Shown here: positions 7,352-15,267 of the stretch, piece by piece
How the letters are laid out: the number at the start of each line of letters is the position of its first letter
Numbering within the stretch: position 1 is the stretch's first letter
Assembly (NCBI RefSeq): GCF_030689745.1
Contig: NZ_JAUYGL010000050.1
Coordinates: forward strand, 1 to 38,269
DNA length: 38,269 nt
Origin: Devosia sp.
Lineage (GTDB): Bacteria; Pseudomonadota; Alphaproteobacteria; Rhizobiales; Devosiaceae
Direction: 5' to 3'
Notes under the pieces: generated by a model
What the model saw: only the letters and a program-made list of their open reading frames with translations
Told to the model about the DNA's origin: nothing
Databases searched by the model: none
Made by a program: the position numbers and the translations under genes

Positions 7352-8188
7352 GTGAGTATTGAGCACGAAGAAATGGCCGTGCCTCTGGTGGATGCGCATG
7401 CGCATGTTTTCAAACGCGACATGCCGCTTAGGGATAATCCGCGCCACGCACCTGACTATGACTTCACGCTCGAAGATTTCATCGGTGTGCTCGATGCTCA
7501 CGGAGTCGGCCAGGCAGTTCTCGCTGCAGCAAGCCCTTGGCTCGATTACAATGACTATGTCATCGATTGCGTCAGGCACTCCCCACGTCTGCGCGGCACC
7601 GTGATCCTCGAGCCGAGCGTTGAGCGTATTGTAATGCAGGATATGGACCGGGCGGGCATCGTCGGGGTGCGCATGCATCTGATCGGGCTTGATCGTTTGC
7701 CTGATCTTTCCACTTTTGAGTACCGCCGGACATTTCGGCGCATTGCCGATCTGGATTGGCATATCCATCTGCACGCGGATGGCAAAGACCTGGTTGATCT
7801 GTTGCCGGTATTTGAAGCCTGCGGGGCGAAGCTGGTGGTCGATCATCTCGGGCGCCCCACGCCCGAAGATGGCGTTGACTGCGCGGGGTTCAAGGCGATG
7901 ATGCGGTCAATCGAGAAGGGCCGGACCTGGGTCAAGGCCTCGGGCCCGCACCGGCTGGGATTTAAGGAGTCTGCCGGTTACTTGAAGGAACTTCTGCGCC
8001 AGACGGGCGACACACGTATCGTGTGGGGCAGCGATTGCCCGTTCGTGGGTACCGAAGGGACACGCTATCAGGAGACTATCGACTGGTTCCAAGACGCGGT
8101 GCCGGATCTCGCCGCCCAGCACCGAATCGGCGGACTCAATGCGCTTGAACTCTATTTCGGTGCAAGCAAGGTATCGGTGGTCGCGTAG
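7352..8188 (+). CDS. Amidohydrolase-2 family metal-dependent hydrolase, 278 aa
   Basis: The fold is the TIM-barrel of amidohydrolase family 2 (PF04909). 'DAHAH' (His16, His18) is on the first strand, 'HIHLHADG' mid-barrel, 'VVDHLGRP' later and 'RIVWGSDCPF' carries the catalytic Asp. Relatives include lactonases such as 2-pyrone-4,6-dicarboxylate lactonase and 4-sulfomuconolactone hydrolase, plus decarboxylases of aromatic-acid degradation. The start is GTG at 7352, 15 bases after tctC, with GGAG ahead. Sharing an operon with a carboxylate importer, it probably processes the imported compound; the substrate is unknown. Confidence 0.9.
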   Translation: MSIEHEEMAVPLVDAHAHVFKRDMPLRDNPRHAPDYDFTLEDFIGVLDAHGVGQAVLAAASPWLDYNDYVIDCVRHSPRLRGTVILEPSVERIVMQDMDRAGIVGVRMHLIGLDRLPDLSTFEYRRTFRRIADLDWHIHLHADGKDLVDLLPVFEACGAKLVVDHLGRPTPEDGVDCAGFKAMMRSIEKGRTWVKASGPHRLGFKESAGYLKELLRQTGDTRIVWGSDCPFVGTEGTRYQETIDWFQDAVPDLAAQHRIGGLNALELYFGASKVSVVA

Positions 8189-8243
8189 TTCTCGGGGTGA
8201 TAATACCGCCCTGAACGGTCGATGACATATTGGAGTAGCGGCA

Positions 8244-9011
8244 ATGCCAACAGTGGCCAAATCTCTGGGTGAAGGTACCCAGGCCGCGTTGCTCACCGTT
8301 GCGATTATCGACCGTCTGGCACAGTCGGATGGCCCCGTCAGCGTAAGCGATCTCGCCAAGGAGGTCGGCACGTCAAAGAGCCGGATATTCCGTCATCTCC
8401 AGACTCTGCTCAATGCCGGGATTGCGACTCGCTACGAACCGGGTGGTCAATACGGGGTCGGCCCAAAGCTTGTCGACATCGGTCGGGCAATTAACCGTCG
8501 CTACGACCTCGTAAATCTTGCCACCAGTGTCATGCACGATCTCCGCGAAAGCTTTGGGCACTCAGTCATCCTCTCCCGTGTCGAACATCACGGGATCGAG
8601 GTGCTCAAATCGATCTCAGGGAAATCGCCTATAGTTCTCGAAATCCGACCTGGGACCGTGCTGCCGTTTCTCACCTCAGCGCAGGGCAAACTCGCAATGG
8701 CGGTGGCGCAGGCGAGTTTAAATTCCGGGACGCCGCTTGCTGCTGCGCGCGCTACTTATGAACGCGAGCGCCCCGGTGAATTGGAAGTGGTCCGGCAGGC
8801 TGGAATATCGGTCGCGCAAATGCGGGAGGGCCTTAACGGGGTCGCTGCACCCATATTCGGTCCGGCGGACCAGATTGTGGGGACGATCGCGCTGCTAGAT
8901 ACCGTTGCCGATATAGGGCGCGAGATCGAGCCGGCGACTATAGAGGCCCTCAAGAGTGCCGCACAAAGGCTTTCAGAATCGATGGGGACGACGCCGAAGA
9001 AAGTCAGTTGA
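8244..9011 (+). CDS. IclR-family transcriptional regulator, 255 aa
   Basis: An N-terminal winged helix (about residues 14-75, 'VSVSDLAKEVGTSKSRIFRHLQTLLNAGI') is followed by the IclR effector domain with 'VLPFLTSAQGKLAMAVA' and 'GISVAQMREGLNGVAAPIFGPADQIVGTIAL'. IclR proteins bind as dimers or tetramers to inverted repeats and respond to a small acid. It is 55 bases downstream of the amidohydrolase on the same strand and is the obvious candidate to control the tct operon through the repeats at 4233-4297. Confidence 0.92.
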   Translation: MPTVAKSLGEGTQAALLTVAIIDRLAQSDGPVSVSDLAKEVGTSKSRIFRHLQTLLNAGIATRYEPGGQYGVGPKLVDIGRAINRRYDLVNLATSVMHDLRESFGHSVILSRVEHHGIEVLKSISGKSPIVLEIRPGTVLPFLTSAQGKLAMAVAQASLNSGTPLAAARATYERERPGELEVVRQAGISVAQMREGLNGVAAPIFGPADQIVGTIALLDTVADIGREIEPATIEALKSAAQRLSESMGTTPKKVS

Positions 9012-9400
9012 TTTGGTAGGTTCCGAAAGTCCGAATTAGTCGTCCGATTAGGCCGTAGCGATATCAGACCAATTATCACGACCTCTTCAGAAAGCGCGAA
9101 ATACACCAATAAAACGCATCAAAGGTCAGATCATCAATATCGCTCCAGCTTGGAGAAAAGCCGCGCCACAGATTGACGGTTTGAGGGCAAGATCACCACT
9201 CCGGAACCGAAGTACGAATGACTGAGTTCGCGTAGGCTCCTGAAGCGCAGATTATCAAAGACTGTCGCCAAGACCGGACGAACCTCTCCCGGCCCCATAC
9301 CCGCTCCTTCGGCGTTCATCGATTGGACTGTCAGAAACGGGGTGACGGGACCCCATTTCCTCCCGGAAGGCGGAATAGCCCCACCACCATCCCGAAACGG
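9012..9400. other. Intergenic stretch between the tct operon and the copper island
   Basis: No gene can be supported. A minus-strand frame at 9134-9460 ends in protein-like text ('RFRSLRELSHSYFGSG') but overlaps a clear terminator hairpin and has no recognisable family. This is the left boundary of the copper island. Confidence 0.4.
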
Positions 9401-9431
9401 AGTAAGGCCGGGCAGCTTGCCCGGCCTTACT
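9401..9431 (-). terminator. Rho-independent-type hairpin after the DUF305 gene
   Basis: AGTAAGGCCGGGCA and its exact complement TGCCCGGCCTTACT flank a 3-base loop (GCT). It lies 45 bases past the stop of the minus-strand DUF305 gene. The stem is strong, but neither side has a long T run, so it may stop transcripts from both directions imperfectly. Confidence 0.7.
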
Positions 9432-9475
9432 ATTTGTCTTGGCCAATGCTCTTTCAGCACGCCGCCCCCGAGTCT

Positions 9476-9874
9476 CTACTGGCCGCGTTCAGCGAGCCAT
9501 TGCTTCATCAGCGCAATTTCGCCCTCCTGAGCGGTGACTACCTCCTCGGCGAGCTTTCGAACCTCGGGGTCCCCGCCGTGCTCGAGAACCACGCGAGCCA
9601 TATCGATGGCGCCCTGGTGGTGGGGGATCATCCCCTGCATGAAATCGATATCGGCATCACCGGTGAATTCGATGGTCATTTCGGCATGCATCTTGTCGTT
9701 GGCTACACGGTAGGCCGAGGTGGAGGGGCCGTCCGCATCGGTTGCCGGTGCGGACATACTGTGATCGGCATGGCCGGAAGTCGTTTCTGGCTTGTTCATC
9801 TGACTCTGCGCAAAGGCAAGACCGGCGCTGATCGCCATAGCTCCTGCAATGAAGATGGGGGTGAGCTTGTTCAT
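9476..9874 (-). CDS. Periplasmic DUF305 protein, 132 aa
   Basis: The start at 9874 ([20 protein letters not shown]) is preferred over an in-frame upstream start because GAGGCGG precedes it and it begins a signal peptide ending near 'AFAQ'. The mature protein is Met/His-rich and has the DUF305 ferritin-like motif '[26 protein letters not shown]'. DUF305 proteins are common in copper and silver islands and are thought to bind metal in the periplasm; the biochemical role is not established. It is 13 bases downstream of the HMA gene in one transcript driven by the leftward CueR-type promoter. Confidence 0.9.
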   Translation of the reverse strand: MNKLTPIFIAGAMAISAGLAFAQSQMNKPETTSGHADHSMSAPATDADGPSTSAYRVANDKMHAEMTIEFTGDADIDFMQGMIPHHQGAIDMARVVLEHGGDPEVRKLAEEVVTAQEGEIALMKQWLAERGQ

Positions 9875-9887
9875 CGGACCGCCTCGA

Positions 9888-10082
9888 TCAGCTGATGGTT
9901 GCCGGGTACCCGGCTTGGTCAAGAACCTTCAGGATCTGGTCTTCCGAAGCCGAGGTTTCGACCTTGACCGTTCGGGCTGCGGGATTTGCCTCCACCTTGG
10001 CACCCGGATCAACCGAGGTGATGGCGGCGGTGACCGACTTGGCGCAACCGCCGCAAGTCATGTCTTCGATGCGTAGCTGCAT
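9888..10082 (-). CDS. Small HMA-domain copper chaperone-like protein, 64 aa
   Basis: A single heavy-metal-associated domain with the metal motif MTCGGC (Cys10, Cys13), starting at ATG 10082 with AGGAG ahead. This is the size and motif of CopZ-type cytoplasmic chaperones that pass Cu+ to CopA. The Gly-Gly between the cysteines differs from the Ser-His of the second chaperone at 18345, so the two may differ in affinity or partner. It is the first gene of the leftward unit with the DUF305 gene and is divergent from copA. Confidence 0.92.
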   Translation of the reverse strand: MQLRIEDMTCGGCAKSVTAAITSVDPGAKVEANPAARTVKVETSASEDQILKVLDQAGYPATIS

Positions 10083-10116
10083 GAGAATCTCCTGTGTTTC
10101 TGGTCTCATGCACCAC

Positions 10117-10148
10117 TAGATAGGGCTTGCAGCCGTTGGAGGGTCAAG
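10117..10148 (-). promoter_or_regulatory. CueR-type promoter-operator 1 (leftward, HMA-DUF305)
   Basis: Read on the minus strand: CTTGACC, ten bases, TGCAAGCC, with -35 TTGACC at 10147-10142 and -10 TATCTA at 10122-10117. The 19-base spacer is the over-long spacing that MerR-family activators such as CueR correct by twisting the DNA. It stands back to back with operator 2. Confidence 0.85.
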
Positions 10149-10172
10149 GGCCCAAATAAGACAAAACAACGC

Positions 10173-10204
10173 CTTGACCTTCCCACGGCTGGAAGCCCCA
10201 TTCT
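10173..10204 (+). promoter_or_regulatory. CueR-type promoter-operator 2 (copA)
   Basis: CTTGACC, ten bases, TGGAAGCC. The -35 is TTGACC at 10174-10179 and the -10-like CATTCT is at 10199-10204, with a 19-base spacer. The dyad CCTTCCCA / TGGAAG is the classic CueR half-site pair. Transcription would enter copA at 10243. Confidence 0.88.
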
Positions 10205-10242
10205 CCGTTCGAACATGAATTCTGAACGAGAAGGAGACGGCA

Positions 10243-12759
10243 ATGAATGCCCCTGTTCGAGCTGCCGATATAACGTCCGCAGTGATTTCCCTGCCGATCG
10301 AAGGCATGACCTGCGCCTCATGCGTGGGTCGCGTAGAAAAGGCCATCAAGGCAGTTTCCGGCGTGGTCGCCGTGTCGGTCAATCTGGCGACTGAGCGCGC
10401 AAGCGTCACGGCCGCTTCGACCGTGGACCGTTCAAGGCTCGTCGAAGCTGTCGAGAAAGCCGGCTACAGCGTATCGCCGAGCTTCGCTGCCAGCCTAACA
10501 CCATTATCCGTCGAGCTTGCCATCGAGGGAATGACCTGTGCCTCGTGCGTGGGACGTGTCGAGCGTGCGCTCAAGGCCGTGGACGGCGTCACCGACGCTT
10601 CGGTGAACCTGGCGACGGAGCGTGCTACCATTCATGGCAACGCCGACGTCGCATCCCTGATCAAGGCGATCGCCGATGCGGGATACGAGTCCAAACCGGT
10701 TGGCGGAAATGTCGGACCATCTGGCAAGACGGAAGCCGACGAGCGGGCAGAGCGCAAGGAAACCGAGCAGCGCGACCTCAAGCGCGACTTCACCTTCGCC
10801 GCGCTCCTTACCGCACCAGTATTCGCCCTCGAGATGGGCTCGCACCTCATCCCGGGCGCGCATGACCTTATCGCCTCGACGGTCGGCATGCAGACAAGCT
10901 GGTATTTCCAGTTCGTACTGACCACGCTCGTTCTGTTCATTCCTGGCATCCGCTTCTTCGAGAAGGGGTTGCCCGCCCTGTGGCGGCTCGGGCCCGACAT
11001 GAACTCGCTGGTCGCGGTCGGCTCGCTGGCGGCCTATGGCTATTCGCTGGTGGCCACGTTCGCTCCCGGCTTCCTGCCTGCCGGCACCGTCAACGTCTAT
11101 TTCGAGGCGGCGGCGGTCATCGTTACTCTGATCCTGCTGGGACGCTTGCTCGAGGCCCAGGCCAAGGGCCGCACGTCCGAAGCGATCAAACGGCTGGTTG
11201 GGCTGCAGGCCAAAACGGCGCGCGTCCGGAGGAACGGCAAGGCGATCGATCTCGCCATCGACGACGTGGTTTCGGGTGACATCATCGAAGTCCGCCCTGG
11301 CGACCGCGTCCCCGTCGACGGCGAAGTGGTCGAAGGCGACAGCTATGTCGACGAATCCATGATCACAGGCGAGCCGATCCCCGTTTCGAAGTCCTCAGGA
11401 TCTGAAGTGGTGGGCGGTACCATCAACCAGAAGGGTGCCTTCGCGTTCAAGGCGACCGCTGTGGGCGGCAACACCGTGCTGGCCCAGATCATCCGCATGG
11501 TCGAGGAGGCTCAGGGCTCCAAGCTGCCGATCCAGGCGGTGGTCGACAAGATCACCATGTGGTTCGTGCCCGCAGTCTTTGCAGTCGCGGCGCTGACCTT
11601 CGCGGCATGGTTCGTCTTCGGCCCATCCCCGGCGCTGTCATTCGCCCTGGTGAACGCCGTTGCGGTTCTCATCATTGCCTGCCCGTGCGCCATGGGCCTG
11701 GCCACGCCGACCTCGATCATGGTCGGAACGGGACGGGGAGCCGAACTCGGCGTGCTGTTCCGCAAGGGCGAAGCACTGCAGTTGCTGAAGGATGCCAAGG
11801 TCGTTGCGGTCGACAAGACCGGTACGTTGACCGAAGGCAAGCCGGCCTTGACCGACCTTGAGTTGGCGATCGGCTTCGACCGGGCCACTGTCCTCGGTCT
11901 CGTCGCCGCGGTCGAAGCCAAGTCGGAGCATCCGATCGCCTCGGCGATCGTTGACGCCGCACAGAAGGAAGGTCTCGAGTTTCCTGCCGTCTCAGCGTTC
12001 GAGTCGGTCACGGGCTTTGGCGTCAATGCCACGGTGGCCGGCAAGCGTGTCGAGATCGGCGCCGACCGGTACATGACCCAGCTGGGCTATGACGTCGCCG
12101 GGTTCGCCGCGACGGCTTCGCGACTGGGCAACGAAGGTAAGTCTCCGCTCTACGCGGCAATCGACGGCAAACTGGCTGCGGTGATCGCCGTAGCCGATCC
12201 GATCAAGGAAACCACGCCTGCGGCGATCAAGGCCTTGCACGACCTCGGCCTTAAGGTGGCGATGATCACCGGCGACAACGCCCGCACGGCGAAGGCGATC
12301 GCCGCCCGGCTCGGCATTGATGAAGTGGTTGCCGAAGTGCTGCCGGACGGCAAGGTCGACGCGGTGCGCCGCCTCCGGAGCCAGTACGGCAAGGTGGCCT
12401 ATGTCGGCGACGGCATCAACGACGCCCCCGCCCTGGCGGAAGCCGATGTTGGCCTCGCCATCGGGACCGGCACCGACATCGCCATCGAGGCCGCAGATGT
12501 CGTCCTTATGTCCGGCAGCCTCCTGGGGGTGCCGAATGCCATAGCCCTGTCCAAGGCCACCATCGGCAACATCCGGCAGAACCTGTTCTGGGCCTTCGCC
12601 TACAACACGGCGTTGATCCCGGTCGCCGCGGGCGTGCTGTACCCGTCCCATGGCATCCTGCTCTCGCCGGTCTTCGCGGCGGGCGCCATGGCTCTCTCAA
12701 GCGTCTTCGTTCTGGGCAATGCCCTCCGCTTGCGCACGTTCAAGGCTGCAAAGAACTGA
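10243..12759 (+). CDS. copA: Cu+-exporting P1B-type ATPase CopA with two HMA domains, 838 aa
   Basis: Start ATG 10243 follows GAGAAGGAG. Two N-terminal HMA domains (about residues 16-80 and 88-150) each carry [12 protein letters not shown]. Then come membrane helices, the transport motif [11 protein letters not shown] (about residue 479), the phosphorylated Asp in DKTGTLTEG (about 524), 'SEHPIASAI' of the nucleotide-binding domain and '[16 protein letters not shown]' (about 722). The CPC plus 'YN...MALSS' pattern near the end fits subgroup 1B-1, which moves Cu+ (or Ag+) out of the cytoplasm using ATP. Length is normal for a two-HMA CopA. It is driven by operator 2, and a hairpin follows it. 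Confidence 0.97.
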   Translation: MNAPVRAADITSAVISLPIEGMTCASCVGRVEKAIKAVSGVVAVSVNLATERASVTAASTVDRSRLVEAVEKAGYSVSPSFAASLTPLSVELAIEGMTCASCVGRVERALKAVDGVTDASVNLATERATIHGNADVASLIKAIADAGYESKPVGGNVGPSGKTEADERAERKETEQRDLKRDFTFAALLTAPVFALEMGSHLIPGAHDLIASTVGMQTSWYFQFVLTTLVLFIPGIRFFEKGLPALWRLGPDMNSLVAVGSLAAYGYSLVATFAPGFLPAGTVNVYFEAAAVIVTLILLGRLLEAQAKGRTSEAIKRLVGLQAKTARVRRNGKAIDLAIDDVVSGDIIEVRPGDRVPVDGEVVEGDSYVDESMITGEPIPVSKSSGSEVVGGTINQKGAFAFKATAVGGNTVLAQIIRMVEEAQGSKLPIQAVVDKITMWFVPAVFAVAALTFAAWFVFGPSPALSFALVNAVAVLIIACPCAMGLATPTSIMVGTGRGAELGVLFRKGEALQLLKDAKVVAVDKTGTLTEGKPALTDLELAIGFDRATVLGLVAAVEAKSEHPIASAIVDAAQKEGLEFPAVSAFESVTGFGVNATVAGKRVEIGADRYMTQLGYDVAGFAATASRLGNEGKSPLYAAIDGKLAAVIAVADPIKETTPAAIKALHDLGLKVAMITGDNARTAKAIAARLGIDEVVAEVLPDGKVDAVRRLRSQYGKVAYVGDGINDAPALAEADVGLAIGTGTDIAIEAADVVLMSGSLLGVPNAIALSKATIGNIRQNLFWAFAYNTALIPVAAGVLYPSHGILLSPVFAAGAMALSSVFVLGNALRLRTFKAAKN

Positions 12760-12764
12760 CGACA

Positions 12765-12790
12765 GATGGCCGGCCTTGCAGCCGGCCATC
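12765..12790 (+). terminator. Hairpin after copA
   Basis: GATGGCCGGC (12765-12774) pairs exactly with GCCGGCCATC (12781-12790) around a 6-base loop. There is no T run beyond 'GAGCTTTC', so it may be a weak terminator or an mRNA-end stabiliser. It separates copA from the next operator. Confidence 0.5.
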
Positions 12791-12802
12791 GAGCTTTCAC
12801 CT

Positions 12803-12834
12803 CTTGACCTTATCACCGTGGTAAGCCGGACAAG
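12803..12834 (+). promoter_or_regulatory. CueR-type promoter-operator 3 (multicopper oxidase)
   Basis: CTTGACC, ten bases, GGTAAGCC, with -35 TTGACC at 12804-12809. The -10 position holds GACAAG (12829-12834), which is weak. The operator and its downstream GACAAGGT are closely similar to operator 9, suggesting one was copied from the other. Confidence 0.75.
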
Positions 12835-12870
12835 GTCCGGCAAGCATCCCATCCTTCGAGGTATTCGACC

Positions 12871-14289
12871 ATGAGCTATCCCGTAACCCGCCGCACCGTC
12901 CTGAAATCGGCCGCAGCCCTCTGCGCGTCCGGCCTGATACTGCCGCCCTCGGCGTTCGGTGCCCAGGGGCAGTTGCTCGTGGCCGAAACCCGGACGATCG
13001 AGGTGCTTGGCCGGTCCGCGACCGTATTCGGCCTCACTGGGGCCGACGGCACTCACGGGCTTCGTTTCGATGAGGGCGAACGGTTCGACGTGACGCTGGA
13101 GAACCGAACCGCGGAGGCCACCAGCATCCATTGGCACGGGCAGGTCCCTGCACCAGAGGCCGATGGCATCACCGAAACAGGCTATGTCGGGCCCATCGGA
13201 GCGGGGGAAGCCCGGAGCTACGACTTCGCGGCCAGGCCGGGCACGCATTGGATGCATTCCCACCATGGCCTGCAGGAGCAGGCCTTGATGGCCGCGCCGC
13301 TCATCGTGCGTGATGCCGAGGCGGTCCGCGCCGACGTCCAGGAAGTGGTCGTCCTGCTGCACGACTTTTCCTTCCGCTCCCCGGAGGAAATCCTGGAAGG
13401 GCTGACCGGCAGTTCCACCATGGATCATGGGGTCGGCCATGGCGCGCCTGCGGCGATGGATCATTCGATGATGGCCATGGGCGGGATGGACCTCAACGAC
13501 GTTGAGTTCGACGCCTATCTGGCCAATGACAGAACTCTCGATGACCCACTCGTGGTCAGGACCGAGCGGAGCGGGCGGGTTCGGCTGCGGGTTATCAATG
13601 GCGGCGCCTCGACCGCCTTCTGGCTGGAACTGGGCGAAAACCAGGCGACCGTCATCGCGGTCGACGGCAATCCGGTCGAGCCGGTTGCCGGTAGCCGTTT
13701 CCCGCTGGCCCAAGCGCAGCGCATCGACCTGCTGGTGGACGTGCCTGCCGGTGCGGTCATCCCCGTGTTCGCCCAGAGGGAAGGTGATCGGGCCCGAACC
13801 GGCGTCATCCTGGCGGCGCCCGGAGCAGAGATCCCGAAATTCGTCGGCATGGCCGACGTGGCGGCTGGCCCCATCGACTTGTCATTGGAAGCGCGCCTGC
13901 GGTCGACCATACCACTCGTAACGAGAGACGCCGACGTGCACCACTCGGTGATGTTGGGCGGGTCTATGTCTCCCTACCTGTGGAGCCTCGATGGTGAGCC
14001 CTGGGCGACGCGGCGCAAGCTCGAAGTCTCGGCCGGTCAGCGGGTCGCGCTCCAGTTCATGAACCACTCGATGATGGCTCATCCCATGCACCTGCACGGC
14101 CATCATTTCCAGGTGGTCGACATCAACGGCCAGGCGCTTTCCGGAGCGGTACGCGACACAGTCCTGGTCCCTGCCATGGCCTCGGTCACAGTGGCCTTTG
14201 AGGCCGACAACCCGGGCCGCTGGCTCTATCACTGCCACAACCTCTACCACATGGCGACCGGCATGATGTCGGAACTGGTCTACGTGTAG
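12871..14289 (+). CDS. Twin-arginine exported multicopper oxidase, CueO/CopA-like, 472 aa
   Basis: The N-terminus carries a twin-arginine signal (TRRTVLKSAAALCASGLIL). Copper-ligand motifs are all present: HWHG and HSHHG in the first cupredoxin domain, and 'HPMHLHGHHF' and 'HCHNLYHM' in the last. A Met/His-rich insert at about residues 187-210 ('MDHGVGHG', 'MDHSMMAMGGMD') resembles the copper-binding segments of CueO and PcoA. Such enzymes oxidise Cu+ to the less toxic Cu2+ in the periplasm. Start ATG 12871 follows GAGG. Operator 3 drives it alone. The antisense frame at 12697-13713 is a shadow. Confidence 0.93.
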   Translation: MSYPVTRRTVLKSAAALCASGLILPPSAFGAQGQLLVAETRTIEVLGRSATVFGLTGADGTHGLRFDEGERFDVTLENRTAEATSIHWHGQVPAPEADGITETGYVGPIGAGEARSYDFAARPGTHWMHSHHGLQEQALMAAPLIVRDAEAVRADVQEVVVLLHDFSFRSPEEILEGLTGSSTMDHGVGHGAPAAMDHSMMAMGGMDLNDVEFDAYLANDRTLDDPLVVRTERSGRVRLRVINGGASTAFWLELGENQATVIAVDGNPVEPVAGSRFPLAQAQRIDLLVDVPAGAVIPVFAQREGDRARTGVILAAPGAEIPKFVGMADVAAGPIDLSLEARLRSTIPLVTRDADVHHSVMLGGSMSPYLWSLDGEPWATRRKLEVSAGQRVALQFMNHSMMAHPMHLHGHHFQVVDINGQALSGAVRDTVLVPAMASVTVAFEADNPGRWLYHCHNLYHMATGMMSELVYV

Positions 14290-14365
14290 GGGCGAGCGGG
14301 GACAGCCGCAACACGGTCATCCGGCTACCGGCGGGCGGCCACAGACCGATGTCGACCTAATAACG

Positions 14366-14397
14366 CTTGACCTTACAATCGTTGGAAGGAGTATCAC
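14366..14397 (+). promoter_or_regulatory. CueR-type promoter-operator 4 (cueR itself)
   Basis: CTTGACC, ten bases, TGGAAGGA. -35 TTGACC is at 14367-14372 and -10 TATCAC at 14392-14397, with a 19-base spacer. It lies about 147 bases before cueR, leaving room for the short leader ORF at 14428, and implies that cueR regulates itself. Confidence 0.82.
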
Positions 14398-14427
14398 TAT
14401 CGGCAGTCAGATGAAGGACCGCAGAAA

Positions 14428-14547
14428 ATGCGCTTTCCAACAGCCCATATCGGGCCCGTCTCGCCCGAAGCAGGACCCCTCACACTAACCCCCGAGGCGC
14501 GTGCCTCCTCCTCTCTTGGTTCGACCCTTCTGGAGTCTGCATCATGA
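14428..14547 (+). CDS. Leader ORF of 39 aa overlapping the cueR start
   Basis: An ATG at 14428 sits 9 bases after AAGGA (14414-14418) and about 30 bases after the promoter -10. The frame encodes 39 residues (starting MRFPTAHIGPVSPEAGPLTL) without cysteine or a membrane segment, and its TGA (14545-14547) overlaps the cueR ATG at 14544. The ribosome-binding site and ATGA overlap suggest that it is translated and coupled to cueR. A second frame from 14411 (25 residues) also exists. No homologue is recognised; it may simply be the leader of a long 5' end. Confidence 0.4.
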   Translation: MRFPTAHIGPVSPEAGPLTLTPEARASSSLGSTLLESAS

Positions 14548-15008
14548 ATATCGGCGAAGCCTCCAAGGCAAGCGGCGTCTCCACCAAGATGATCCGCTAT
14601 TACGAATCCATCGGCCTCATAAAGTCGCCGCTGCGCGCCGAGTCCGGCTACCGGGTCTACTCCGAAAACGAAATCCATGCACTTCGCTTCATCAGCCAGG
14701 CGCGGGACCTCGGTTTCTCGGTCGATCAGATGAACAGTCTTCTCGCCCTTTGGCGGGACCGGTCCCGTGCCAGTGCAGACGTCAAGAACATCGCCCTCGA
14801 GCACATCCGCGTCCTCGACGAGAAGGCAAAGGCGCTCAAGGCAATGAGCGACACCCTGCGTCATCTCGCAAACAACTGCCACGGCGACGGGCGGCCCGAC
14901 TGCCCGATCATCGAAGGGTTCGCCTCGGCGGCAGCGCCGGAACCGAAGAAACGGCAACCGCGATTTGGTCTCACCGACATAGCGCCGGATCGGGCGCACG
15001 CCGGCTAG
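14544..15008 (+). CDS. cueR: CueR, copper-responsive MerR-family regulator, 154 aa
   Basis: The winged-helix start (MNIGEASKASGVSTKMIRYYESIGLI) is typical of MerR proteins. A dimerisation helix follows, and the metal loop reads CHGDGRPDC with Cys112 and Cys120, the same positions as in E. coli CueR, followed by 'PIIEGF'. These two cysteines bind a single Cu+ (also Ag+ or Au+). The C-terminal tail after about residue 128 is rich in Ala/Pro/Arg and longer than in E. coli. GGAG at 14532-14535 precedes the ATG. This is the only MerR gene in the window and the expected activator of all nine operators. Confidence 0.95.
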   Translation: MNIGEASKASGVSTKMIRYYESIGLIKSPLRAESGYRVYSENEIHALRFISQARDLGFSVDQMNSLLALWRDRSRASADVKNIALEHIRVLDEKAKALKAMSDTLRHLANNCHGDGRPDCPIIEGFASAAAPEPKKRQPRFGLTDIAPDRAHAG

Positions 15009-15029
15009 CAACATATCAGTATCGCTCCC

Positions 15030-15058
15030 AAAAGGCCGCAGTCGTACTGCGGCCTTTT
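15030..15058 (+). terminator. Rho-independent terminator after cueR
   Basis: AAAAGGCCGCAGT (15030-15042) pairs exactly with ACTGCGGCCTTTT (15046-15058) around a 3-base loop. The stem ends in TTTT, followed by GCATTTCTT. This is the best terminator in the window and would work in both directions. Confidence 0.9.
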
Positions 15059-15160
15059 GCATTTCTTCCACTGCGAGTCGGCTGATCGACGCTTCCCGTC
15101 GTTGCCCGATGCCGCCATCGGGGCCAGGTTCATTTTCCCGCAAACACCTCCATTTTGGCT

Positions 15161-15192
15161 CTTGACCCTACAAGAGTTGGAAGCCTTAGGCG
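15161..15192 (+). promoter_or_regulatory. CueR-type promoter-operator 5 (MFS pump and DUF1127 gene)
   Basis: CTTGACC, ten bases, TGGAAGCC, with -35 TTGACC at 15162-15167. The -10 region holds TTAGGC or TAGGCG (15186-15192), depending on whether the spacer is 18 or 19 bases. It lies about 75 bases before the MFS start. Confidence 0.82.
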
Positions 15193-15267
15193 TCGAGAAA
15201 GTCGCGGTTTTGAAGCGCGATCCAAGATGTTCCGGATGCCCGGAACACGACCCAAAGGAACTTCGAA

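Noticed and set aside
6308-7846. A 512-residue minus-strand frame over tctC and the amidohydrolase
   Set aside because: It spans two real genes and their gap, with no domain or ribosome-binding site.
12697-13713. A 338-residue minus-strand frame over the multicopper oxidase
   Set aside because: It is opposite all the copper-ligand motifs of a clear oxidase and has no features of its own.
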